64,000 nt of DNA from positions 1,798,001 to 1,862,000 of the forward strand of contig JAACJK010000109.1 of the NCBI GenBank assembly GCA_013368325.1, written 5' to 3'. How positions within the stretch are numbered: the stretch's first letter is position 1; each line of letters starts with the position of its first letter. A model generated the notes under the pieces. That model was not told the DNA's origin and ran no database searches. It saw only the letters and a list, made by a program, of their open reading frames with translations. The position numbers and the translations under genes are program-made. The DNA is from Ephemerocybe angulata (lineage: Eukaryota > Basidiomycota > Agaricomycetes > Agaricales > Psathyrellaceae). Shown here in pieces: positions 1 through 9,402 of the stretch.

Positions 1-8
1 ACCTTATA

Positions 9-26
9 GCGAACTTCGAAGTTCGC
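9..26. repeat. 18-bp perfect palindrome
   Basis: The half-site GCGAACTTC is followed immediately by its reverse complement. It resembles the GTTCG-rich subterminal repeats of the inverted-repeat element at 2157-2912, so it may be a remnant of a related element cut by the window edge. Positions 27-246 show nothing recognisable. Confidence 0.5.
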
Positions 27-246
27 GGAATCAGCAGTTACAGCGTGTTCACAGGGAATGGCCACAGTTAGTTTTACGTTCTGTCCATTTCACCCAGGAG
101 ACGGGCCTCCAGTCTACTGGGGACTAGAGTCTGCTCATATTTATACCTTGCGGGTGACTAATGCTCCAATGCTAGATAATCCAAATGCTCGATCTTCAAA
201 GGTCAAAAAGTCATATAGAGAGTACATAGATGAACATTCTTCAAGC

Positions 247-1741
247 CTATTCTGAAGCGGTAATACTTAAAACAAAGCCAGGTCGCCCCAAATACGCTCG
301 CGGGACTCCTGGAGAACTTCCGATGCTGACAAACACCGTCTCCGGACTGGTCCTCTCCCAAGACTCCGTATTGTTAGGCTTTATAGTGTGCACTTTTGTG
401 TCACCGCTGCCCTGTATGGTACTGTGGACACAGGCGTGTATGTCGAACGCTGTTTCGTTCTTGATTCCGATCTTGTTGGGCAAGTCCGGCGTCGATGTGT
501 ATGTCGCAGCGTCAACGCTAACGGATTGAATACCTGCGGGACCATAGTGAAGTATCAGCATTCAGTAAACTTAAAACTGAACCCTGTTGCCGCACCTTCC
601 CAGGAATCCTTCCGGGGCATCTTCTGTATGTGGAGGATCATACCCAAGCGAGCTCGGTGCACTCGAGCACCTTGCCCCTCTATACTCCCCGGCAGGCTTA
701 CGTGCGCGCTTTCATCCTCGCAACGAATCCAGTACTCAGCGCCCTCCGGCTTGATAGGCCACTGTCCCGTACTCCCTTTTGCTCCTGAGACTGCAACGTA
801 GATAAGTGTGCTCAGGTGGTTCATGATGATGATTGTGCCAGGAACTCCGGGGGTGTAGTAGATTTCTTGATCGGTGTACGAGTGCTGCATCTCGTTTTCG
901 GGAACAGCGGCGTCGGGAACAGCGGGCTCCGGTTCCGATTCGATGGCGGGAGGCGGTTCGATGACACTTCGGACTGGGACCAATGAGGAATCGGATTCCG
1001 GCGTCTTCTGTACGATGATGAGGTCAACTTGTTTCAAGTTACTTTCATCGTCAAAGTCGGTTATGGTGCAGGGACCAGTGGCCGGGATTTTCAGCTGTCC
1101 CAGAGGAGAGTCTGTTTCCAGACTTTGTCAAGGATGTTTATTGAGAAATGCTGACGATGCGCGCGAAGAGGAGGCTAGTCTCACCTATATACTCCCTGCA
1201 CGACAGTTGCAAGTTTCCAGTAGAACGGTTCTTTGTCTACGTAGACCTCAGAGCTCTCGCAGCTTGTGCCACTTGCTGTCAGGTATCGTCCGTCGTGGAA
1301 GGACATCACTGCGACTTTTCTTTCGGACGTGCTGGGATGACGGTGAAGAATCCACTGTGGATGATGAGTTGGAGTTCACATTGCGAATGTGGAAGCCAAT
1401 TGCCTGTTGGTTTCTGTCCCCAGAGAAGGTAGCAGAGTTGACTGGTCGTGTAGGTTTAAGATCTGATCAGACTCTCGTGGATACAAGGTCGTTAGAGGAG
1501 ACACATACCGGTCCCTTTATTATCCAGGGTCACTTCTGCGATCGCCCCTTCCGAGTTTCTGATGTAATGGGGGCCACCTAAGATGCTCCTCCGTGAGCCC
1601 AGGTGGTCGAGGGTTGACATCACTGGCACGGATTTTCGACTGACTGAAGTGGATTCCTTCGACTTCAGGCTCATCTTTGCAGAGTTCTTCAACTGGCTCA
1701 TCAAAGACTCCAGCGAAAATGGGGGTTTTAATGCCTCCCAT
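247..1741 (-). CDS. Paralogue A1: undescribed multi-domain beta-rich protein, one splice acceptor lost
   Basis: Product and function are unknown. By alignment with its inverted copy A2 the exons are 1741-1630, 1577-1509, 1441-1380, 1327-1185, 1122-596 and 533-247 (1200 bp, 399 residues). Exon sizes match A2 except for in-frame changes in exons 1 and 5. The N-terminal ~170 residues are beta-rich by eye. They are followed by an acidic, proline-rich linker (EPPPAIESEPEP) and two copies of a ~70-residue repeat. The C-terminal repeat carries ETVFVSIGSSPGVPRAYLG. The intron between exons 3 and 4 ends in CG instead of the AG found in A2. The nearest upstream AG adds 4 bp and breaks the frame. The coding frames are otherwise intact, so this is either a very young pseudogene or uses a non-canonical site. 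The start was chosen because A2 has ATG at the same place with conserved protein after it. Confidence 0.6.
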
Positions 1742-2156
1742 GGCGGGAAGGGTAATTGGTTGAAGTGGTAAGGCTGCGGGAAGGGAGGACTGAATGGTTT
1801 ATCACTGTTCTCGCTATCGAGATATCGATAACATCACTTACAGATTGTGTCAAGGCTCTGAGAGCCTTTAAATGACATCACGAACGTCACATGAATTTGC
1901 CTTGTGGCGTCGAAGTGATCAATGACCTCAAGGACGGCGCTTATTTGTAAGAAGCCAGCGAGGAGGAGGTCGGCGAGCGCTCGGGGGCCCCGAGATGGTT
2001 CTAAACGAGAGTTGGAGTCTCAGTAGAAGTTTGAGTAAAGCACTTCAAGGGTGGATGTGGGGCTCAAGAGGTTGTTCATTGTAGCACGAGGTCTACCAGG
2101 TCCGGCGCTTATTTAGCGGTATGATGTCAATTTCAACCCGATATGGGCGCCAAGAT
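1742..2156 (-). promoter_or_regulatory. Duplicated upstream region of A1
   Basis: This block is the reverse complement of about 7260-7669, the region upstream of A2. It includes the ATCGATATCTCGATAGCGAG stretch close to both starts. The homology runs to the insertion site of the element at 2157-2912 and resumes at 2913. It is the inferred promoter of A1; no individual factor site is claimed. Confidence 0.6.
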
Positions 2157-2912
2157 CAGAATACCGGACCGACTGGCACGTAAGTTCGAGGTTCGCGGTT
2201 CGCGGTTCGAGGTTCGAGGTTCGCAAAGTTCAAACTCCCCAGAAAGCGCTCGTAGCAACTCTGCTGTGCTCTTACTGTGTACCACAGAAATGCTCCGAGT
2301 CCACGTCGGGATGTCTACCGATACCAAATTAAAGGAGCTTCACGCTGCCCTCGTATTTCCATCCAACAACGTCCATCTCAGTCCTCATGGAGGACTTGGT
2401 GCTTCTCGACAGCTCTTTCGGAGTCCCTCGCGCCACCCAGATCTCCTAAGTCCATCAAGCTCGAGGATGTCATGAAGTTTATTGACTCGAGGGATATGAG
2501 TAGGCTGTCTGGACTATACGCCCTTTGGGGTGGGCCAACTTAGGATTCCCTTGAGCGTCATAGATCCTAAAATGTCCCATCGGAGCACAGCAATAGATAC
2601 ACCAGCAAGAGGAAGAATCATAGCCATGGAAGTCAACATTTTTATGGTGTCTGGCTATGTTGCGAGGTGTACGTGCTTAGTTTGGTGCACATTTTCACAG
2701 TATCGGAGGGGTATATGTGCCAATCTGAGGCCTAGGACTTTGTCAACGAACCTCCACATTGTAGACCAAGTAATCATCGTAGCGAAGAGAAAGGCACGAC
2801 GACGGCACTAGCACAGCGAAACAAGTTGCTTAGATTCGCGGACCTCAAACCGCGGACCTCGAACCTCGAACCTCAGGTTCGCGAACCTACGTGCCAGTCG
2901 GTCCGGTGTCCT
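2157..2912. mobile_element. 756-bp TIR element with 9-bp target duplication (Mutator-like)
   Basis: Both ends carry the inverted sequence ACCGGACCGACTGGCACGTA, followed inward by GGTTCG/GAGGTTCG repeats. The element is flanked directly by CGCCAAGAT at 2148-2156 and 2913-2921. The paralogous arm near 7255-7285 has the site once and uninterrupted, so both ends and the 9-bp duplication are seen directly. A 9-bp duplication with long TIRs is typical of Mutator-like elements. The interior is homologous to 52800-53400 but has no intact frame and no recognisable transposase, so this copy is non-autonomous. Superfamily assignment rests only on duplication length and TIR form. Confidence 0.85.
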
Positions 2913-3294
2913 CGCCAAGATAATCCGATGGAGGTGCAACATGATATCTCAACAATAGATTCACACATAACCTATGGATTGGGTCATGGGTGCTTATTTG
3001 TGACTGACATATTCCAAATCACCACGAGGCTGCCATGCTTTCCCTTCATCGATACGAGCCATCCCCACTCCAGTTTCCTTCCCTTCCCTGTCCGCCCAGG
3101 AGGAGGGAAGGCTAGAGCAACTGAGGCTCCAACTCTCGTTTAGAAGCATCTCGGGGTCCCCGAGCGCTCGCCGACCTCCTCGCTGGCTTCTCACAAACAG
3201 GCGCCGTCCTTGAGGAAGGTCTTTGATCACTTCGACGCCACAAGGAAAATTCATGTGACGTTCGTGATGTCAATTTAAAGGCTCTCGGAGCAAT
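2913..3294. repeat. Rearranged copy of the A-family upstream region
   Basis: 2913-3075 continues the inverted homology (reverse complement of about 7130-7285). 3118-3294 is instead a direct copy of 7399-7577. The two pieces are joined around 3080-3117, so this arm carries an extra promoter copy pointing right. It is followed by no A-family gene; the homology stops at the bases GGAGCAATG. Confidence 0.7.
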
Positions 3295-4933
3295 GCTTCT
3301 TGGTGAAGAGCGGGTGGGATGGTTTAACAACACCACATCACCACCCACACTCACGGCAGGCACAAGTAGTCTGTAAACAGCAAACCAATTTTATTAGCAT
3401 GGTCTAGTATTTGCAACTCGTCTGTCGGATGTCTACTTTACGAAAGGCTAGCCATATTCGTGACCTGCCAGAAGCTGCAGAAGAGGGAAAGTCATCAGGA
3501 AAACAAACTCGCGGAGCAGTCGGTCGATCATGAGCTCACTAGGCGTCGTCCGCACGCGGTCAATCGACGCACGGTTAGAACTCGTTCGAGCTCAAGAATT
3601 AACTCGTCACTCACCGGTCATCGATGCCCATTGCTCCCCTGTGTCATTGAGCGCAGGGGAGGGCGCGCGAGCGAAGCCCATCGCCCCCAAGCGTCGTTGA
3701 GTGCATGGGAGAACTGGCTAGTGATTTGCTAGTGATGCACATAGCTCCCAAGCGTTGTTCACGCACGCATGGGAGACCTGGCTCGCAATGCACAAAAGCA
3801 GAATAGGATGAAACTAGCACTCACCGAACCGGTCAAATCGAAACCCGCATGCGACGCCAACGCCGCAGTCGTCCAACTTGCGTCGACCACGAACTGGACG
3901 CGCTGAACACAACGAAACCACCGGTAAGCATGAAAATCTCTCGTCGACGAAGCTCCGTACTCACCAGCCCTCGCGTCCAGCCCTCTCCACCTCCAGCCAA
4001 CCCGGCAACCAATCCACACGCCGTCCACGCCACCACGAATCCCGCACCTCCAGCACCCGAACCCCACTGGCTAGAGCGCTTCGGCGTTCAGCCCGTGAGA
4101 ATGGACTTCTCAATTCGGTGAGCTATTCAAAGTCCGAATTTACTCAGCCCACCGTGACTTGGCAGTGACTATGAACGGTCAGCCGAGCCCTCTTCCAAGC
4201 CAACGTCTATGTAGCTCCGTTCTTGCCCCCTCAACTCTCTTTAACTCCACCATACGCTCAACGGATCTGGTGGAACAAGCGTCTCCAGGCTTGCCCTATT
4301 ATTGTCTTCCGGTTGTAGAGTCAATGTTGCAAGCGCCCAGGTGAGATGTAAATGAGGCGTTGGGTTGCAGGGTTGATGAGGGTTGATGGTACCTCTGAAC
4401 GACAACGTGGACTCAGGACTGCAGCATGTGTGGCCTTGCCACCTTGGCGACCTATTTGTTATCTGATAATGACTAGTGGATCGCCTGTTCATATGCTCAA
4501 TTTACTGCAAAAACGTGCAGCTGTTTTAATGACGGTGATAGCGCTGCCTTGTGGATACCACTTGGCCGATTGATGGTTCTTCACTTCCCTCGAGGCGCAA
4601 AGGAACCGCGACTCCTACATCGTTGTCATTGCACCAATCGGTGAGGCACATCCCATTTGCTGGCAACTTCCTCTCGCTTGGTGCTTCGGATAATCCGGTA
4701 AAATCTCCTACTCGAACGACACCAGCTAGCCACGGGCTTGCTCGTACAATTGTCTTAGCTATGTTTCAGCTCCAATGCTCAGAATCAGCACCAGAGGCAA
4801 TTGTTATACCAGTAAAAGACAGGAACGGTTGGTTGGTCATTTTCCTTGCTGCTCAGGGTTTATAACCGTAGATGCAATCCAGGCTGGTGTCATTCGCACA
4901 CCAGCACATATCAGCCTCCATCTAGCCTGACAA
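3295..4933. other. Intergenic, no recognisable gene
   Basis: This stretch lies between the rearranged promoter copy and the arrestin-like gene. Short open frames around 3849-4168 are proline- and arginine-rich and resemble nothing I know. 3634-3775 holds three stem-loop repeats. The last few hundred bases are the presumed promoter of the gene at 4934. Confidence 0.5.
3634..3775. repeat. Three consecutive imperfect stem-loop repeats
   Basis: Unit 1 pairs CTCCCCTG (3634-3641) with CAGGGGAG (3654-3661). Unit 3 pairs CTCCCAAGCG (3745-3754) with CGCATGGGAG (3766-3775) with one mismatch. Unit 2 (3684-3711) is intermediate. Each is preceded by GCCCAT or GCACAT. Arm sequences differ between units while pairing is kept. 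Confidence 0.55.
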
Positions 4934-6711
4934 ATGGCAGCCGCAAACCCTCCTCATTATTCCACCCTTTCCCTCAACACCCTCCCTCTTTACCCAGCCC
5001 CAGACGACTTTGACATCTCATCTCTTGATCGACCCCACCCGGGCGAAAGGGAATCTCGTCAAGCTTTCGATTTTTGTATCAAGGAGAACACAAACTCCGC
5101 AGGCGATTCTTACCCATGGGCGACTCTACGTCTCTTCAGCACAGTCCCCGCTGCGCTCCAGCGCCCACGATATATTGGCGGCGAGAATATAAAGGGATCT
5201 GTAATGCTGAATTTGAAGCGCCCTCGGACGGTTACATCTATCGCTGTACTGGTGAGTACTTATGCGGCGGTTGTCAGTTCCAAGTCAGTTCGTGCCATGC
5301 TGATATGCCGATGGCAGCTGCGAGGCCGGATGGTGACGAGCTCGCTTTCAGAAGGCAGCCACACATTCCTCGAGGTCGTTCACCCAATCTGGAGCAAGGC
5401 ATCTGCTGCCGGGCCCACTTCTTCAGCGACAGGAAAGCTCCAGGGCTTTTTCGAATGGCCGTTCTCATTCCCATTTCCGGCCAAGATCAGGAGCACCCCT
5501 TCCAGTGCCTCGAAGCGGAATAGCACGATCCCGCAAGGCACCGGAGAGACTGGTACCTATCTGACGCCGCAAACTGTCCTGGAACGCGGGGTCAACGCGA
5601 ACGTAACCTACGAAGTCATCTTGAAGATTACGACGGCAGGACTACTGAATACAAAACATCGGTATGTTCTATCTTTCTTGCCTGCTGGAATGGACAGCCT
5701 TTTAACCTTATTTCTGACGTATCTACAGAGCCATTGCCAACGTTCTTTACATCCCACTTATCCGACCGCCGTCACTGGGTCCCTTGCGGGCCGGCGCATA
5801 TGTGAGCGAAGCTCCCCTCTTAGGACCAGAGCAGGACCCCGCTGGGTGGCAAGAAATAGCACGAATGCAACTTCGGGTTTCCGAATCAACGAAAGGAGGA
5901 TTCGACCCCATTTCTATCAATATCGAGTGCACAGTACGCCCCTCTTTCTCATGAATCCCACCATTCCTCACTCATAACCGTCCCCAAGGCATACATCGCA
6001 AACCCTAGTACATACACCAGGGGGACAGTTATCCCATGCTATCTCATTTGCAAAAATTCCCCCATCGCACGAGCCTCGGAGCACAGTCGTCTCACCAACA
6101 CCCTCCTCGCCGCCTTCACGAAGCAGCAATGCGTGTCTCTCGGGCTTACGCAGTGCGTTCAGTACCACCAGGATTCGCGGCAGGCGCTGTCGGCCAAGTT
6201 CGGAAGTGATTTCAAAGCTGGGTCGAGAGACGAGCGGGCGAGGAGCATGGATGCATGTGGGGAGGCTGTTTGGTGGACACCCCGGGATGTCGGTGGGGGG
6301 ACCTTCAACTTGGAGGGGGAGATCCACCTCGATGTTGGCCACCTGCCTTCCTGTGAAACTCCATTTCTAAATGTTTCTGTGAGTTCAAGGTCATTTGAAT
6401 GCCGCTTGACTCCAGTTACTTATCCCGGCCTGATTCTTCAACAGTATGCGGTCACGGTCTCCATCAAATCATCTCCCGATTTCGACGTCAGCCTCGTCCC
6501 TCAACCATCAAGGATAATGGCGCACGGGAGGAGAGGCAGCGCTGCAAGTGTCTTACCCTCGGAGCCCCTAGTAGAGTTTCCTGTCAGAATCGCCACTGCG
6601 CACGCTAAGCAAGGCCCTGTTCCAACGCCATTCACTCCCCCGCCTCCGCGGAAGTTGAAAGATGGTTCCAGGGTTCAGGAGATCCAGTATCTCCGGATGA
6701 ATAGGCGTTAA
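4934..6711 (+). CDS. Arrestin-like protein
   Basis: Five exons close in frame: 4934-5251, 5318-5661, 5729-5933, 5989-6352 and 6416-6711 (508 residues, from the first ATG). The N-terminal part matches arrestin-like N domains of Agaricomycetes: a beta-strand region with GGENIKGSVMLNL, then RTVTSIAVLLRGR, and LEVVHPIWS before a proline-rich strand. The C-terminal part has the arrestin-like stretch YAVTVSIKSSPDFDVSL. Such alpha-arrestins act as adaptors that bring ubiquitin ligases to membrane transporters; that role is inferred from the family, and I see no PPxY motif. The last intron (63 bp) is a multiple of three, so reading through it also stays open; I removed it because the join gives a better C-domain. 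It lies between the two arms of the A-family duplication but is not part of it. Confidence 0.85.
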
Positions 6712-6826
6712 CTTGCTGTTGGACAACGGCCGGAAACAGTTGGAAGATCGGGTTTGTACATATATCCAGCATCGATACAATAGGCGCCCATGTCCCACTT
6801 CTGGAACACTTGATAAGGTGGTAATG

Positions 6827-7090
6827 CTACCCGCGAATCTCTATGTACATTACATACCCAGTCCAATATAGCCGTCCCAAATACGCACGCGCGGCGCCGG
6901 GTGCACTCCCGACGCTCACAATAACAGTCTCAGACGTGACCCTGTACCACGTATCCGCGCTATCTGGCTTGACGGTAAGCTGAGAGGTGTTCCCGGTGCC
7001 TTGAGCGCTGTTAAGAATCGACTCAGAGCTTGCAATAGATGTCACAGATAGTCCTGTATGGAGGAGGTACATTGGAATGATTGCTCGCAA
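6827..7090 (-). pseudogene. A3: orphan C-terminal repeat of the A family
   Basis: The frame encodes only the last ~70-residue repeat (ETVIVSVGSAPGAARAYLG), about as similar to A1 and A2 as those repeats are to each other. No N-terminal exons are found; immediately upstream (7091 on) is shared A-family intergenic sequence. The open frame begins at a non-ATG codon. It is best read as the 3' remnant of a third gene copy, and expression is doubtful. Confidence 0.6.
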
Positions 7091-7669
7091 AGGGGTGGAA
7101 GAAGGAGGGAAGGAAACTGGAGTGGTGATGGCTCGTATCGATGAAGGGAAAGCATGGCAGCCTCGTGGTGATTTGGGATATGTCAGTCACAAATAAGCAC
7201 CCATGACCCAATCCATAGGTTATGTGTGAATCTATTGTTGAGATATCATGTTGCACCTCCATCGGATTATCTTGGCGCCCATATCGGGTTGAAATTGACA
7301 TCATACCGCTAAATAAGCGCCGGACCTGGCAGACCTCGTGCTACAATGAACAACCTCTTGAGCCCCACATCCACCCTTGAAGTGCTTTACTCAAACTTCT
7401 ACTGAGGCTCCAACTCTTGTTTAGAACCATCTCGGGATCCCCGAGCGCTCGCCGACCTCCTCCTCGCTGGCTTCTTACAAATAAGCGCCGTCCTTGAGGA
7501 AGGTCATTGATCACTTCGACGCCACAAGGCAAATTCATGTGACGTTCGTGATGTCAATTTAAAGGCTCTCGGAGCAATGTTATCGATATCTCGATAGCGA
7601 GAACAGTGATAAATCATTCAGTCCTCCCTTCCTGCAGCCTTACCACTTCAACCAATTACCCTTCCCGCC
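7091..7669 (+). promoter_or_regulatory. Upstream region of A2 (duplicated)
   Basis: This region is shared as a reverse complement with 1742-2156 plus 2913-3100, and partly as a direct copy with 3118-3294. It contains two copies of ATAAGCGCC (7313-7321 and 7481-7489) and, close to the ATG, the palindrome-like ATCGATATCTCGAT. It is the inferred promoter of A2. It also contains the empty target site of the TIR element. Confidence 0.6.
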
Positions 7670-9142
7670 ATGGAAGGCATTAAAGCCCCCCTTTTCGCTG
7701 GAGTCTTTGATGAGCCAGTTGAGGAGGAAGAAATCTGTAAAGATCCTGAAGTCGAAGGAATCCACTTCAGTCAGTCGAAAATCCGTGCCAGTGATGTCAA
7801 CCCTCGACCACCTGGGCTCACGGAGGAGCATCTTAGGTGGCCCCCATTACATCAGAAACTCGGAAGGGGCGATCGCAGAAGTGACCCTGGATAATAAAGG
7901 GACCGGTATGTGTCTCCTCTAACGACCTTGTCTCCACGAGAGTCTGATAAAATCTTAAACCTACACGACCAGTCAACTCTGCTACCTTCTCTGGGGACAG
8001 AAACCAACAGGCAATTGGCTTCCACGTTCTCAATGTGAACTCCAACTCATCATCCACAGTGGATTCTTCACCGTCATCCCAACAAGTCCGAAAGCAAAGT
8101 CGCAGTGATTTCCTTCCACGACGGACGATACCTGACGGCAAGTGGCACAAGCTGCGAGAGCTCTGAGGTCTACGTAGACAAAGAACCGTTCTACTGGAAA
8201 CTTGCAACTATCGTGCAGGGAGTATATAGGTGAGACTAGCCTCCCCTTCGCGCGCACTGGCATCGTCACCATTTCTCAATAAACTTCCGTGACAAAGTCT
8301 GGAAGCAGACTCTCCTCTGGGACAGCTGAGAATCCCGGCCACTGGTCCCTGCACCATAACCGACTTTGACGATGAAAATAACTTGAAACAAGTTGATCTC
8401 ATAATCGTACAGAAGACGCCGGAATCCGATGCCTCCTTGCTCCCAGTCACTGTCATCGAACCGCCTCCCGCCATCGAATCTGAACCGGAGCCGTGGACCG
8501 TTGTTCCCGACGCCCCTGTTCCCGAAAACGAGGTGCAGCACTCGTACACAGCTGGAAGCCGCTGGGAGATTAAGGTCGCCAACCACCTTGACACGGACAT
8601 AAACGTTGCAGTTACCGGTTCGGGTGGCAACAGGGGCCAAATCAAACTCAAGGCGAAGGGGACTGAGTCTTGGAATCGCATCGATGACCAAAAGGCCCAT
8701 GTAAGCCTCCCTGGAAGCTTGGGAGGGCAGACGGCCTGTGTACTTCCTGCTCCGGTGGGAAAGATTCTTCACATCGCGAAGCTTCCCTTTGAAGCGGGCT
8801 TCAAAGGTGTGTTGTACGATTTATAGTAGCTCTACTAATATGTATGGTTTACTAGGAATCCCGACGGTAGCCTCCGAACAGGCGAGGTATCTTCAACTTG
8901 ACCGTAATCCTCAACAGATTTGGGTCCAGAATAATCTAGGCTGGGAAATATACGTTGCTGTTCTAGGCAGCGTGCAGAACATTGGGAACACTCATCAACG
9001 CTCCATATGGCCGGGACTCTCTGACAAGTGGCAGAGATCCACGCCGGAGACCGTGCTGGTGAGCGTAGGAAGCGCACCTGGCACTGTGCGTGCGTATATC
9101 GGACACCCAGGCTATATTTTACATATCGACGATTGGTCCTGA
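7670..9142 (+). CDS. Paralogue A2: undescribed multi-domain beta-rich protein
   Basis: Six exons join perfectly: 7670-7784, 7837-7905, 7973-8034, 8087-8229, 8298-8806 and 8856-9142 (1185 bp, 394 residues). All introns are GT-AG and 49-68 bp. The N-terminal half contains HYIRNSEGAIAEVTLDN, FHDGRYLTASGTSCESS and PFYWKLATIVQGVYSLEAD, which looks beta-trefoil-like; that is a guess from pattern only. After an acidic, proline-rich linker come two repeats of about 70 residues (roughly 205-290 and 315-390). Each starts with NHL/NNL plus INVAV/IYVAV and ends in GxxxxILHI. No signal peptide or membrane segment is seen. It is the intact copy of the family; function is unknown. Confidence 0.8.
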
Positions 9143-9402
9143 TTATCCAAGCCCTCAAGGCTGAAGCCTTTCACATCTTCTGTACTACCAATGCACTATA
9201 CCAAATGTCAATTTCGCGGAGAAGACCCCCTTCTCACTAGCATAAGAGATCATGAGATACAGAAAATGCCCTCGTCTATAGTATACTACAGTTCTAAAAG
9301 AAAACGAAACCCTTAGCACCTCTCGAGGAATTCTATGGCATTGCGACAACGCCCAGATGCAATAGATATAGCAAGAGAAAATAAAACCAGGAGGCCCACA
9401 TC

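Noticed and set aside
58..255. 65-codon plus-strand frame at the window start
   Set aside because: There is no recognisable motif, and it lies downstream of A1 with no splice or homology support.
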